The notes beneath the pieces were generated by a model. It was not told where the DNA came from, did not search any database, and was given only the letters and a program-made list of their open reading frames with translations. 64,000 nucleotides of DNA from DSWT01 sp035373625 (GTDB taxonomy: Bacteria; Chloroflexota; Anaerolineae; B4-G1; SLSP01): NCBI GenBank assembly GCA_035373625.1, contig DAOSNS010000002.1, positions 189,301-253,300 of the forward strand, given 5' to 3'. Made by a program: the position numbers and the translations under genes. Positions 33,654-42,742 of the stretch are shown in pieces; the stretch's first letter is position 1, and the number at the start of each line of letters is the position of its first letter.

Positions 33654-34961
33654 ATGTCGGCAAAAAAACCGAGCTATGTGCGACGAGGAGCTGCCTGGAT
33701 TGCCTGTCACGAGATCTGGCTTGTGATCCTGGGTGTTTTGTTAGCATCGGCCTCAATACGGTTTGCGCTGTGGGGATTGGGCCTGTTAGTGGGGATGTGG
33801 CTCATTCGTTGGGTTGGATACGGTCGGCCTACGTTGCAGACGCCAGTGGATTGGCCCGTCGTTATATTGCTCGGTATGGGGGGGATAACCTGGTGGGTCA
33901 CAGCGGACCAGGACGCGACATTCCTTGCGCTCAGCCGCTTGCTGGCCGGTGTATCGTTGATGTATAGCCTGGTCAACTGGGCCACTACACGTACCCGTTT
34001 GCTTTTGATCTTGTGGGGAGGAACGTTGAGCGCGCTGGTGTTGGCGTTGGCAACACCGCTGCTCATCCCCAGGCAGAACTTTACCCCGTTCCTTTCCTGG
34101 TATGCGCGCCTTCCGCACCTGGAAGACCCTCTGAATCCTAATATGGTGGCGGGTGCATTGGTAATGCTGTTGCCTTTTCCGCTAGCGGGCGGTATTTTGC
34201 TGTTAAAATGGAAATTGGCCTCTCTTACTAAACGCAGATTCTCTGTGCCTATGGTAAGGTTTCTACAGCTTTGGCGCATGGTCAGTATACCAACGACATT
34301 GGTATTGTTAGGGGGCTTGTTTTTCACGCAATCGCGGGGTGCCTGGTTGGCAACCGGCGGCGTCGGTTTTATCATCGGTGTGGGATTAACACCACTGTTC
34401 CTGGCGGTGCTGCTATTGCCGATGTTAGGCGGCGGCTGGTTGATATGGCAAGGACGGTTTATGGGCTTCCTGGATGCTTTGGGTTCCGGAGGTGGTATTG
34501 TGGGATGGGCGCAACGAGTAGAGATTTGGAGCCGTGCTCTGTATATTATTCAGGATTTTCCATTTACCGGCGCGGGTGCCAATACCTATTCTCAAGTTGT
34601 GAGTGTGCTTTATCCGCTGTTTTTGGTTCCGCCGACCACCGTTATTCCCCATGCGCACAATCTGTTTTTGCAGGTAGCGATTGACTTAGGGATACCGGGC
34701 CTGATCGCGTTTATAGCTATTGTGTTGAGCGTGTTCTTTTGTGCTGCGCGATGTGTACGTCATTGTGCTGCCGATCCTATCCGACAAGCAGCAGCCTGGG
34801 CAGGAATGGCGAGTTTAACAGCCATGTTGATTCATGGATTGGTAGATGCTACGACGTGGATTGTCGGCTGGGGGGCACCATTGCCCTGGTTGATGTTCGG
34901 GTTAATCCTGGCTACTGCGCTTCACAACGATTCCGATGTTTTAATTGACACACCCGATTAG
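33654..34961 (+). CDS. O-antigen ligase family membrane protein (Wzy_C/WaaL-like)
   Basis: A 435-residue membrane protein with about 11-12 helices. The large outer loop holds the family pattern: FPFTGAGANTY and IPHAHNLFLQVAIDLGIPG, with the conserved His. It either polymerises repeat units or transfers the finished glycan to its acceptor (lipid, protein or cell wall). Since a separate Wzy-like gene exists at 21990, a ligase role is favoured, though this is inference. ATG 33654 with CAGGTGA upstream is chosen instead of earlier starts inside pglF. Confidence 0.82.
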   Translation: MSAKKPSYVRRGAAWIACHEIWLVILGVLLASASIRFALWGLGLLVGMWLIRWVGYGRPTLQTPVDWPVVILLGMGGITWWVTADQDATFLALSRLLAGVSLMYSLVNWATTRTRLLLILWGGTLSALVLALATPLLIPRQNFTPFLSWYARLPHLEDPLNPNMVAGALVMLLPFPLAGGILLLKWKLASLTKRRFSVPMVRFLQLWRMVSIPTTLVLLGGLFFTQSRGAWLATGGVGFIIGVGLTPLFLAVLLLPMLGGGWLIWQGRFMGFLDALGSGGGIVGWAQRVEIWSRALYIIQDFPFTGAGANTYSQVVSVLYPLFLVPPTTVIPHAHNLFLQVAIDLGIPGLIAFIAIVLSVFFCAARCVRHCAADPIRQAAAWAGMASLTAMLIHGLVDATTWIVGWGAPLPWLMFGLILATALHNDSDVLIDTPD

Positions 34962-34984
34962 CCCCAGGCAGGTAAGGGAATGAA

Positions 34985-36139
34985 ATGAATAGCAATGACG
35001 ATGGTCTCTCGCCTTATCTGGCTTTGTGGTTGCAGGGTGAATGTCGTGTATCTGAAGGAAACTTGCTCGCATGGCTCCGCGCGCAACGATTGTTGCCGCT
35101 CTTGATGTGGCGCGCGCAACAGCAAGGCTGGGATTTTCCATCAACATTTGTGTGCGCTGCGCGCGAAGCGCAGTATCGTGAGCAGGCGCAGCAAACAGTA
35201 GCCGAAAATCAGTTGCACGTCTTTGGATCCTTAGCACAATCTTTGAATATCCCAGTCGTGCTGGTCAAGGGCGCTGCTGTAGCGCAGGTCTATCCCCAAC
35301 CCTGGATGCGGCCCTATACAGATATAGACCTTCTGGTTTCTGAGGTGCACATAGGGGACTTCCTGGCGGCGTTGGCAACCCTGGGTTATGTCCCGGTAGA
35401 GAAATCGGTAGGGCAGCGTGGTTATCATGTTCCTCCATTGGTTCCACAAGGCGTCGGAGTCAAAGTCGAAGTGCATACTGCGCTGGCGCGCGAGCGTGAG
35501 CGGGTTCGATTCACGTTTGAGGAGTGGTATGATGACCTGCGCCCCTGGAGTGCTGCTCCTGGCCTGTGGATTCCCGATACTACAGATCATGCTCTCTATT
35601 TGATTCACCATGCAATTGTGCATCATGAGCTCATGCTGGGACTGTTACCGATTGCTGACTTGTATTTCTGGACACAGGGTTGGGATATTTACACCTGGCA
35701 GCAGTTGGCATGTAAGGCTTCGACTGCCGGTCTACACCGAGTGGTCGGCTTAGCATTGGCATTGATGGCATGGGCATGGGATATTGACTGGCCGGAAGAT
35801 ATCTGCCAACTCTTTCCCCGCCCGGCTGGCGATGTTCTGAAAATTGCACAGCGCCTCGTGATTGGTGAGGGAGTGCAGAAAATGCCAAATGTATGGCGTG
35901 ACTTAACCGAGCATAACATGCGTGGACTCTTGAAATATTTGAGTCTGGTCGTATTTGGTGATCCCGGTACCCGGCGTGCTCTACCGTGGAAGGCACGCGC
36001 GCGTTTTTATCTTCAACGCCCTTTTCATCTGTTAAATCATCACGCCCCCACGCTCTGGAAATTGCTGTGTGGGGACCGTCAAACGCGAGCTGCCTGGCAG
36101 GCACAACGGCGATTACAAGCATGGATTCAGGATCAGTGA
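34985..36139 (+). CDS. NTP_transf_5-type nucleotidyltransferase family protein
   Basis: A 384-residue protein of the uncharacterised nucleotidyltransferase family found in RiPP and surface-polysaccharide loci. The core is VVLVKGAAVAQVYP, then MRPYTDIDLLVS with the D-x-D metal site near 115-117, followed by VKVEVHTAL and HALYLIHHAIVHH. AAGGGA lies 4-9 bases before the start. A HprK-like kinase and a PqqD-like protein, common partners of this family, occur 3-4 kb downstream, beyond the Wzz-like gene. The reaction here is unknown. Confidence 0.8.
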   Translation: MNSNDDGLSPYLALWLQGECRVSEGNLLAWLRAQRLLPLLMWRAQQQGWDFPSTFVCAAREAQYREQAQQTVAENQLHVFGSLAQSLNIPVVLVKGAAVAQVYPQPWMRPYTDIDLLVSEVHIGDFLAALATLGYVPVEKSVGQRGYHVPPLVPQGVGVKVEVHTALARERERVRFTFEEWYDDLRPWSAAPGLWIPDTTDHALYLIHHAIVHHELMLGLLPIADLYFWTQGWDIYTWQQLACKASTAGLHRVVGLALALMAWAWDIDWPEDICQLFPRPAGDVLKIAQRLVIGEGVQKMPNVWRDLTEHNMRGLLKYLSLVVFGDPGTRRALPWKARARFYLQRPFHLLNHHAPTLWKLLCGDRQTRAAWQAQRRLQAWIQDQ

Positions 36140-36277
36140 TTGGATTGCGATTGCATCAATTTTTCGTGGTCTGGCACGTCGGTTTGTCGGTGGAGCGAGG
36201 GATAACTGAAATTGTGCCCTGAACTTGTTCAGAACTCCAGTACGCCACCGGAAATCCCGAAAAAGCCTGCCCTTCAT

Positions 36278-36305
36278 TTGTATCTCCCCCCGCGTGTGTT
36301 ATAAT
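36278..36305 (+). promoter_or_regulatory. Sigma-70 promoter of the Wzz-like gene
   Basis: TTGTAT (36278-36283), 16-base spacer, perfect TATAAT (36300-36305), about 85 bases before the start codon. It indicates that the chain-length gene and those after it can be transcribed separately from the upstream glycan genes. The 36140-36277 stretch shows no gene. Confidence 0.65.
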
Positions 36306-36390
36306 CTCATAGCTTTATCAATGTCCACAAATGGCTGCAGATGAATAACCTTTGCATCGCACTATCGTACATCAGGAGGATAATTCGGGG

Positions 36391-38484
36391 ATGGAAGAAG
36401 AAATAGATTTGCGGGTTTACCTTGACGTTTTGCTCAAATGGTGGTGGCTGATTGCTGTGGCAGCCGCAGGTTTGGGAGTTATAGCCCTGCTTGTCAGTCT
36501 TGTAATGCCACCGGAATACGAAGCGACCGCCAGTGTTGTTTCACTTAAGAGCCGTGCCGAAATCTCTTTGGGATCGGGGTTTCGCACGATTACAGAAGAC
36601 AACGTCAACTATGGGAACATGGTTGGCTCAACGGCGGTCGTTGAGCGGATGCAGCAACGCTTAAACACGCTGGCCGGAGTGGTCAAGAACGGCGCCATCG
36701 CTCAGGAAGTGGCTCAGCAGTTGAGCGAATACCTCGATGAGGAAGACCGCGATCCTACCCAATTGCTAGGATATGTTGAAGGCCGCGTCTTGGAACTGAA
36801 AGAGGGCGGAACAGGAGGGGGAGGCGGTGACACGATTCAAATTGTGGTTTCCCACAAAGACCCTGTGATCGCGGCACGGATTGCCAATGCCTGGGCCCAA
36901 TCTTATGAGACCTATATTAATAAGATCTACGGCGAAGCATCCCTTTCGCCTTTTATGGACATCCAAACCCAGCTGCAACAGGCTCGCGCCGAGTATGACG
37001 CCGCCCAGGAAGCCTATTTAAAGTTTATCTCCGAGGACGATCGAATCAATGAAATCCAACGCCAGATAGATGAGGAAACCGTTATCATCAATAACCTGCG
37101 CACGGCCCGGCAAACGGCCATCTCTGCCGTTGTGGATAAAGAAGTCCAGGTGCGCCAGGCCTTGATTGACGCTTATCTCAGCGATGCCCAAGCCAATCGC
37201 CTGTTTGCTTTTGAGAAAGGGCAGAATGCTAAACGTGAAATTCTGGGCGCCTTGATTGATTCAGAGATCTCCAATCGTTTGGCCGTGATCCACCGCGACC
37301 GTGACATCCGTGAACAACTGTTTAAGACGGCCATCAGTGCAGAGATTGCCGCGCGGTTGCAGGTCTTTGAGCAAGAACGAGATGCTCTACGTGTGGATCT
37401 GGAAGAAGATTACAACCGCAAGCGGCGCGTAGAGAATTTGATGGAGGAGGCGGAAATGATGCGCGAGCAGCTTATCCGGGGAGGAGAGGCCAGCGCGCGC
37501 AGCAACGGCCTGGCGTTGTTGGCCTTCAAGTCACGGGTGTTTAGCACCGCCGAGGGATTGCCTTTCGATCGTCTGGATTTGCAAGCTGCCTCCATTGATG
37601 CTTTAAACCCTGACCGCAGCGCCGCCGAGCAGATCGCCGATCTGGACGCTTTGATCACAGCCATGCACCAGGAAGTACAGCGTTTGGAAGCTGCGATCCG
37701 GGAAAAATCAACTGCGCGTCTGAACGGTGAAGGGTATCAGTTCCTCGATTTGCTTTCACCCGACTATCTCACACTTTCTCTCACCCAGACTTTAGGGGTA
37801 GATGATGCTCTGGTTGCCTCCGCACTCATTTCTCCCAATCTCAGCGATTTCATTTTGGAACGCTATGCGGATATGTTTCAAGTTGGCTCTCTGGCGTTGA
37901 GTGCGCAACATGTAGCCACGGATACGCAACTCTTTGGGGAGATCGAGAAACTCTACCCTGAGTTGTATACCAAAGATCCCTGGATGGAATTGTCGGATTT
38001 GATTCCTGAAACTCCTGAACTGGTGAGTCTGGCTAATCAGATGGCCGATGACCTCTTGAAAATGAAAGGTCTGGAAAAGCTTTTGACCTCCTCGGCATTG
38101 GATGAACCCTTATCCAAAGAGATCGCCCAACGTGAATTACGGGTGCGTGGTTTGGATGCCGAAGTCTCTCGCCTGGTTCAGGAAAAGAAAGATTTGGAAC
38201 AGAATCGCGATTTGACCTGGCAGGCATACTCGGTTTTGCTTTCCAAGGCCCAAGAAGTGACGATTGCTTCTGCCTCAGAAGGCAGCGAGGTGCGTTTTGC
38301 CTCGCCGGCGCTGCCGCCACGCAAGCCGGCAAGTCCCAAGAAACTGCGGAATACGGCCATCGGCATCGCCGTTGGATTGATGGGCGGGGTAGTCGGGGCG
38401 TTCTTGTTTAATTATCTGGGCCTTGATAGTCACCCCCGCGTTTTCTGGACGCAGATAACCAAACGGAAACCGGTCAGCGCCTGA
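36391..38484 (+). CDS. Wzz/GNVR-type chain-length determinant protein
   Basis: Polysaccharide co-polymerase expected to control glycan chain length or export. The 697-residue protein begins with the family pattern DLRVYLDVLLKWWWLIAVAA leading into a membrane helix (about 20-45), followed by PPEYEATASV and a long periplasmic or extracytoplasmic coiled coil (about 200-620), a Pro-rich ASPALPPRKPASPKK segment and a second membrane helix near 660-680. There is no tyrosine-kinase domain, and no partner kinase is seen nearby. It is larger than usual Wzz. AGGAGGA lies 10 bases before ATG 36391, which is preferred to an in-frame start at 36352. Confidence 0.85.
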   Translation: MEEEIDLRVYLDVLLKWWWLIAVAAAGLGVIALLVSLVMPPEYEATASVVSLKSRAEISLGSGFRTITEDNVNYGNMVGSTAVVERMQQRLNTLAGVVKNGAIAQEVAQQLSEYLDEEDRDPTQLLGYVEGRVLELKEGGTGGGGGDTIQIVVSHKDPVIAARIANAWAQSYETYINKIYGEASLSPFMDIQTQLQQARAEYDAAQEAYLKFISEDDRINEIQRQIDEETVIINNLRTARQTAISAVVDKEVQVRQALIDAYLSDAQANRLFAFEKGQNAKREILGALIDSEISNRLAVIHRDRDIREQLFKTAISAEIAARLQVFEQERDALRVDLEEDYNRKRRVENLMEEAEMMREQLIRGGEASARSNGLALLAFKSRVFSTAEGLPFDRLDLQAASIDALNPDRSAAEQIADLDALITAMHQEVQRLEAAIREKSTARLNGEGYQFLDLLSPDYLTLSLTQTLGVDDALVASALISPNLSDFILERYADMFQVGSLALSAQHVATDTQLFGEIEKLYPELYTKDPWMELSDLIPETPELVSLANQMADDLLKMKGLEKLLTSSALDEPLSKEIAQRELRVRGLDAEVSRLVQEKKDLEQNRDLTWQAYSVLLSKAQEVTIASASEGSEVRFASPALPPRKPASPKKLRNTAIGIAVGLMGGVVGAFLFNYLGLDSHPRVFWTQITKRKPVSA

Positions 38485-38571
38485 GTCCGCTATGACTTAA
38501 CAGGCAGGTGTGCCATCTTTTGACGGGATTAACGGGCTAACCCCCCAACGTTCTGACGATCTGCTGGAGAT

Positions 38572-39024
38572 TTGCCGGGTTTGACGAATCAGACGAGGAA
38601 TGTTTTCCCCTGGGGACGCACGCTGCTGGGGCTGATGTTGCTCATCGGCGGGATGGTGTTGCTGTTGCGCGACATCCCGCCGGTGTTGCTTATCTGGGAG
38701 ACGGCCAGCGAGGTGGGCACGGCCGGCTTCAATGTCTACCGTGCCGAGGTGCCCGACGGCGACTTTGTGCAGGTCAACCCCACATTGATTCCCGCTGCCG
38801 GCGATGAACTGGTCGGCGCGAGCTATCGCTTCGCTGACGACAACGTCGCGCCGGGACGCCGCTACCGCTATCGCATCGAGGAGGTCGAGTGGAACGGCGC
38901 GATCAACACCTACCCCGAAACGGTGACGGTGCGCGCCGGTCTGCCGCGTTTTTGGACCAAAGTTGAGGGCGGACTGCTGGTGTTGTTGGCGCTGTGGGTG
39001 CTGTGGCGGAGCTTCAAACGATGA
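38572..39024 (+). CDS. Small membrane protein with one fibronectin-like domain
   Basis: A 150-residue protein with an N-terminal membrane helix (about 15-37), an outer fibronectin-III-like domain (LIWETASEVGTAGFNVYRAE, then a YRYRIEEVEWNG strand) and a second helix at the C terminus (about 128-147) ending in RSFKR. Start is uncertain: TTG 38572 follows GGAG. Its stop overlaps the start of the HprK-like gene (ATGA), so it is translationally coupled to the kinase-PqqD pair. Function unknown; it may present or anchor a product at the membrane. Confidence 0.65.
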   Translation: MPGLTNQTRNVFPWGRTLLGLMLLIGGMVLLLRDIPPVLLIWETASEVGTAGFNVYRAEVPDGDFVQVNPTLIPAAGDELVGASYRFADDNVAPGRRYRYRIEEVEWNGAINTYPETVTVRAGLPRFWTKVEGGLLVLLALWVLWRSFKR

Positions 39025-39824
39025 ACGTCGTCCCCTTCGTCCTGGGCATTGCGGGAACGTCGCTGCGGGTGTTCGGCCCGGAAATCTGGCTGATACCACT
39101 CCGCACAGCCTGGGCCGCCTGGATGCCGACGGAGGAGACGCCGGCATGGGATGTAAAACTGACCGTGGATGCACACCTGGCGGCGCCGCAAGGACCGCTG
39201 TTTGATGTGCGCCCGCAGTGTCGGGGAGGCGTGTGTGCCTTGTGCGCGCCGGGCTTCCAGGCTACGGTGGACGCCGGACAGGGCATGGGACATCTCTGCG
39301 CGCACCCCGACGCAACCCCTGCCGATATTGGCTATTTCCTTCGGGTTGTCCTGGCGTTGCAAGCCTTTACGCGCGGCGGCCTTCTCTTTCACGCTGCCGG
39401 AGTGGCGCATCACGGCAAGGGATATGCCTTGTTCGGCGTCTCCGGAAGTGGTAAGACAACGGCGGCGCATTTCTCCGCGCCGGATCCGGTGCTTAACGAT
39501 GATTTGCTGCTCCTGTGGCCTTCCGCGGCGGGTTGGCAGATATATGCTACACCCTTCGGCAAACGCCGCGGCGCCGTGCGCTGTGTGGCGCTTCACGGCT
39601 TGTTGCGGCTGGTGAAGGATAGCGACGTTTTCCTGGCACCCATGACGTCGGCACAGGCGCTTGGTGAGCTGGTCGCCAATACGCCGGTGCTCTCTGCGGA
39701 TCCGCTGTGGTTGCCGGAGGTTCTGGCGCGTTGGGAGACCGTGCTGGCCCACATACCGGCCTGCGCGCTGCATTTCCGGCGCGATTCAACATTTTGGGAG
39801 GTTATTGATGCCGAGTTGGGATGA
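39021..39824 (+). CDS. HprK-like serine kinase/phosphorylase-fold protein
   Basis: A 267-residue protein with the HPr-kinase fold: LLFHAAGVAHHGKGYALFG leads to the P-loop GVSGSGKT (139-146), and LNDDLLLL (158-165) matches the second metal/nucleotide site. It is not the catabolite regulator HprK, since the N-terminal HprK domain is lacking; it belongs to the stand-alone group that accompanies PqqD and nucleotidyltransferase genes in lasso-peptide and related clusters, where some members phosphorylate a peptide. ATG 39021 overlaps the preceding stop. The next gene, PqqD-like, starts 17 bases before this gene ends. Substrate unknown. Confidence 0.78.
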   Translation: MNVVPFVLGIAGTSLRVFGPEIWLIPLRTAWAAWMPTEETPAWDVKLTVDAHLAAPQGPLFDVRPQCRGGVCALCAPGFQATVDAGQGMGHLCAHPDATPADIGYFLRVVLALQAFTRGGLLFHAAGVAHHGKGYALFGVSGSGKTTAAHFSAPDPVLNDDLLLLWPSAAGWQIYATPFGKRRGAVRCVALHGLLRLVKDSDVFLAPMTSAQALGELVANTPVLSADPLWLPEVLARWETVLAHIPACALHFRRDSTFWEVIDAELG

Positions 39825-40113
39825 TGTCTTGATACGGGCGTCTGGCATTGTGACGCGCGAAAGCGGCACTGAGCTGGTGGTCGTGTTGCCTGAACAGGGT
39901 AAGTTTATCGTGCTCAACGCCACGGGCGCGCGTGTGTTGCATCTGGCCAACGGTGTGCACACTTTGCGTGAGATCGCGCATACCATCGCTCACGAGTTTG
40001 CCGTGGACCCCGCGCGGGTCGAAAACGACGTCCTGCGCTTTGCCGAAGCTCTCCTTGAGCGGGGCGCCTTGATCACGGTTGGGCGTGCGCAGGATCGCCC
40101 ACGCCCTGTTTGA
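39808..40113 (+). CDS. PqqD-family peptide-binding protein
   Basis: A 101-residue PqqD-like protein: a winged-helix-like fold with GKFIVLNATGARVLHL at about 31-46 and HTLREIAHTIAHEFAV at about 51-66. PqqD proteins hold the leader of a ribosomal peptide for modifying enzymes. GGGAGG sits 8 bases before ATG 39808, inside the end of the HprK-like gene. No cyclase, protease or obvious precursor gene lies near, so whether a peptide is made, or the fold has been reused for glycan or protein modification, is open. Confidence 0.8.
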   Translation: MPSWDDVLIRASGIVTRESGTELVVVLPEQGKFIVLNATGARVLHLANGVHTLREIAHTIAHEFAVDPARVENDVLRFAEALLERGALITVGRAQDRPRPV

Positions 40114-40116
40114 TCT

Positions 40117-41172
40117 ATGAAATCCACGCTTGTCCTTCCGGTTGACCCTGCCGCGCCGGCCCCTACGGTGATCGAGGCCGCGGCAAGCGTCCTGCGTCGC
40201 GGCGGTCTGGTCGCCTTTCCGACCGAAACGGTCTACGGCCTGGGGGCAAATGCGCTGGATGCTGAGGCCGTGCAGCGTATCTTCGTGGCGAAGGGCCGTC
40301 CGGCTGCCGATCCCCTCATCGTCCATCTGGCGGACTGCGATGGGCTACCGTGGGTTGTCGCGGAGACACCGCCGGTGGCCTATACGCTGGCGGCACACTT
40401 CTGGCCGGGGCCGTTGACGTTGGTTTTGCCGCGCCATCCGCAGGTCCCGTCGGTGGTGACGGCCGGCGGCCCTACGGTCGCCGTGCGGGTGCCCGCGCAT
40501 CCGGTGGCGCTGGCGCTGATCCGCGCGGCCGGGTTTCCCATTGCGGCGCCGAGCGCCAACCGCTTCGGTCACCTCAGCCCCACACGGGCCGATCACGTGC
40601 TGGATGACCTGGAAGGGCGCGTGGACGTGGTTCTGGATGGCGGGCCGACGCCGGTGGGGGTGGAATCTACCGTGCTCTCGCTGGTCACGCCCGTGCCGAC
40701 GATCCTGCGGCCCGGTGGAATCAGCCGCGAGGCGTTGGCGGCGGTCCTCGGCGAGGTCCAGGTCGCGGGTCGCCCCTTTTCCCCGGAAGACACTTTGCCT
40801 TCTCCCGGCATGTTGACGAAACACTACGCGCCGCGTGCCAGGTTGACCCTCTATTGTGGCCCGCGCGAGGCCGTGTTGTATGCGATGCGCGACGCCGCTG
40901 TGCAGGAGATAGGGCGGGGGCAACGGGTGGGGCTGTTGCTGGCCGAAGAGGATCTTCCCGCCTTTGCCGGCATACAGGCGGTTTTTCAAACTGTCGGGAC
41001 GAGCGGTATGTTGGACGAGGTGGCCCGGCAACTGTTCACCGCCTTGCGTGCATTGGATCACGCGAATGTGACGGTGATTCTGGCCCGCGACTTCGGCGCA
41101 ACGGGGCTGGGTCTGGCGATCCGTGACCGCTTGACACGCGCGGCAGCGGGGAATGTGGTTGATGTGGAATAG
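40117..41172 (+). CDS. L-threonylcarbamoyladenylate synthase (Sua5 type)
   Basis: Makes threonylcarbamoyl-AMP from threonine, bicarbonate and ATP, for the t6A modification of tRNAs reading ANN codons. The 351-residue protein has the YrdC domain (GGLVAFPTETVYGLGANA, IFVAKGRPAADPLIVHL, FPIAAPSANRFGHLSPT, VESTVLSL, ILRPGGIS) and the C-terminal Sua5 domain after a PSPGMLTKHYAP linker. It starts 3 bases after the PqqD-like gene, so it is likely at the end of that transcript although functionally unrelated. Terminated by a convergent hairpin. Confidence 0.95.
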   Translation: MKSTLVLPVDPAAPAPTVIEAAASVLRRGGLVAFPTETVYGLGANALDAEAVQRIFVAKGRPAADPLIVHLADCDGLPWVVAETPPVAYTLAAHFWPGPLTLVLPRHPQVPSVVTAGGPTVAVRVPAHPVALALIRAAGFPIAAPSANRFGHLSPTRADHVLDDLEGRVDVVLDGGPTPVGVESTVLSLVTPVPTILRPGGISREALAAVLGEVQVAGRPFSPEDTLPSPGMLTKHYAPRARLTLYCGPREAVLYAMRDAAVQEIGRGQRVGLLLAEEDLPAFAGIQAVFQTVGTSGMLDEVARQLFTALRALDHANVTVILARDFGATGLGLAIRDRLTRAAAGNVVDVE

Positions 41173-41174
41173 AA

Positions 41175-41206
41175 AACCTGACAGATCTTCCACGACCTGT
41201 CAGGTT
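41175..41206. terminator. Bidirectional terminator between sua5 and rpoD
   Basis: AACCTGACAG (41175-41184) pairs perfectly with CTGTCAGGTT (41197-41206). It lies between the converging stops at 41172 and 41213 and should serve both genes; the A run before it gives a T run on the minus strand. Confidence 0.75.
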
Positions 41207-41212
41207 GGTTTG

Positions 41213-42490
41213 CTAAGTCCGCAGAAAGTCACGCAAACGCCGCGCATGGGCGGGGTGGCGTAGCCGGCTGAGCGCCTGCGCCTCGATCTGTCGCACACGC
41301 TCGCGCGTCACCCCTAACTTTTTGCCGACCTCTTCGAGGGTGTAGGTCTGTCCATCCAGTAGCCCGTAGCGCATTTGCAGGATTTTCACCTCGCGCGGCG
41401 GTAAGTCCACCAGGATTTCCATCAATAAATCGCGCAGCATCGTGGTGCTGACCTCGTCGGGTGGCGAGGGACTGTCAATATCCTCGACAAAGTCGCCGAG
41501 CGTGCTCTCTTCCTCTTCGTCGGTGGGCATTTCCAGCGAGAGCGGACGGCGTGCCACATCGAGCATCTGTTCGACTTTGCGCACCGGAATTTCCATTTCC
41601 GCCGCCAGCTCTTCCGGCGTGGGGCCACGTCCCAGTTGCTGCGTCAATTGATGGGAGATGCGCAGCATTTTGTTGATCTGATCCCCCATGTACACCGGCA
41701 CGCGAATCGTGCGGCTCTGATCGGCAATGGCGCGGGTCACAGCCTGCCGGATCCACCAGGTCGCATACGTAGAGAATTTATGACCACGTTTGTAGTCGAA
41801 CTTGTTGGAGGCACGGATCAGGCCGATGTTGCCTTCCTGGATCAGGTCGAGGAAGGGCACACCACGCCCGATGTATTTTTTGGCGACGCTGATAACCAGC
41901 CGCGAGTTGGCACGGATCAGATGTTCGCGCGCGGCGATGCCGTCATCAATGCAACGCTCCAATTCCCAGCGTTTCTCTTCGCTGTGGTATTTGCCGCTGT
42001 TCAGCTTTAGTTGCGCCTTTTTGCCGTTTTCCATGCGGATGGCCAGCTCGACCTCTTCTTCTGCGGTCAGCAGAGGCACCTTACCGATTTCTTTCAGGTA
42101 GAGGCCGATGGTATCGTCAACTTCAATGGCGCGATAAATATCCTCCTCGGCTCTCTCTTCTTCATCTTCTTCGATGTCCAGAAATCCAATGCCGGCTTTC
42201 TCATCTGTGCCGCCTATGGTGATGCCCGATTCCATCAACGCCGCGATGATCTCATCCAGGCGTTCGACATCATCTTCGGCTTCAGGGAAAACCCGCAGGA
42301 TATCCTCGTATGTGATATGCCCGCGCTCATATCCAAGAGCCAGCAGGTATTCTTCGCCGGAGGGTTCCTCGACCAGAACGGCGATTTCCTCTTCGTCGCC
42401 TTCTTCCTCTTCGACGTCTTCCTCTTCGTCTTCTTCTTGCGCTAACTCTTCTTCCAAGAGTGCGTCGTCCAAATCGTCTTCGATAGCCAA
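41213..42490 (-). CDS. rpoD: Primary sigma factor of RNA polymerase (RpoD/SigA)
   Basis: Directs RNA polymerase to housekeeping promoters. The 425-residue protein has an acidic N terminus (about 5-60, runs of Glu), region 1.2 (DTIGLYLKEIGKVPLLTAEEE), region 2 with LIQEGNIGLIRA, KFDYKRGHKFSTYATWWIRQ (core binding and -10 recognition), region 3 and region 4 with TLEEVGKKLGVTRERVRQIE (-35 recognition). Start is a TTG with AAAGGG about 9 bases upstream. Own promoter and own terminator, transcribed alone. Its region 2/4 motifs agree with the TTGACA/TATAAT-type promoters seen in the window. Confidence 0.97.
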   Translation of the reverse strand: MAIEDDLDDALLEEELAQEEDEEEDVEEEEGDEEEIAVLVEEPSGEEYLLALGYERGHITYEDILRVFPEAEDDVERLDEIIAALMESGITIGGTDEKAGIGFLDIEEDEEERAEEDIYRAIEVDDTIGLYLKEIGKVPLLTAEEEVELAIRMENGKKAQLKLNSGKYHSEEKRWELERCIDDGIAAREHLIRANSRLVISVAKKYIGRGVPFLDLIQEGNIGLIRASNKFDYKRGHKFSTYATWWIRQAVTRAIADQSRTIRVPVYMGDQINKMLRISHQLTQQLGRGPTPEELAAEMEIPVRKVEQMLDVARRPLSLEMPTDEEEESTLGDFVEDIDSPSPPDEVSTTMLRDLLMEILVDLPPREVKILQMRYGLLDGQTYTLEEVGKKLGVTRERVRQIEAQALSRLRHPAHARRLRDFLRT

Positions 42491-42536
42491 TATAGTACCC
42501 TTTATCTGTTCAGTGTGAGATTAGATTTGTCTTTTC

Positions 42537-42564
42537 AGCATATCCAAATCTGGCTGTTTGTCAA
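42537..42564 (-). promoter_or_regulatory. Promoter of rpoD
   Basis: On the minus strand: consensus TTGACA (42559-42564), 16-base spacer, TATGCT (42537-42542), about 45 bases before the rpoD start. Confidence 0.6.
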
Positions 42565-42637
42565 CTGCCGATAAAATAAAAAAATTAAAATGTGCTCTCC
42601 TGTTTTAGGGGCACATCGCACCTTTCGGAGTTACCCG

Positions 42638-42674
42638 AAAAAGAGCACAGTTGGCAGGGCCAACTTGTGCTCTT
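42638..42674 (-). terminator. Terminator of the DegS-like kinase gene
   Basis: On the minus strand a stem of about 15 bp (AAGAGCACAAGTTGGC with GCCAACTGTGCTCTT, one bulged base) is followed by a T run (42638-42642). It stops transcription coming from 42743 before rpoD. Confidence 0.8.
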
Positions 42675-42742
42675 CGTACCTAACTATAGCATAAATGATA
42701 GGCTTTTGTCAAGTGGGAAATTGTGCCTTCTGCTGATAGGAC

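Noticed and set aside
36121..36222. A 33-codon frame after the NTase gene as a RiPP precursor
   Set aside because: It overlaps the end of the NTase gene, has no ribosome-binding site and no leader/core pattern.
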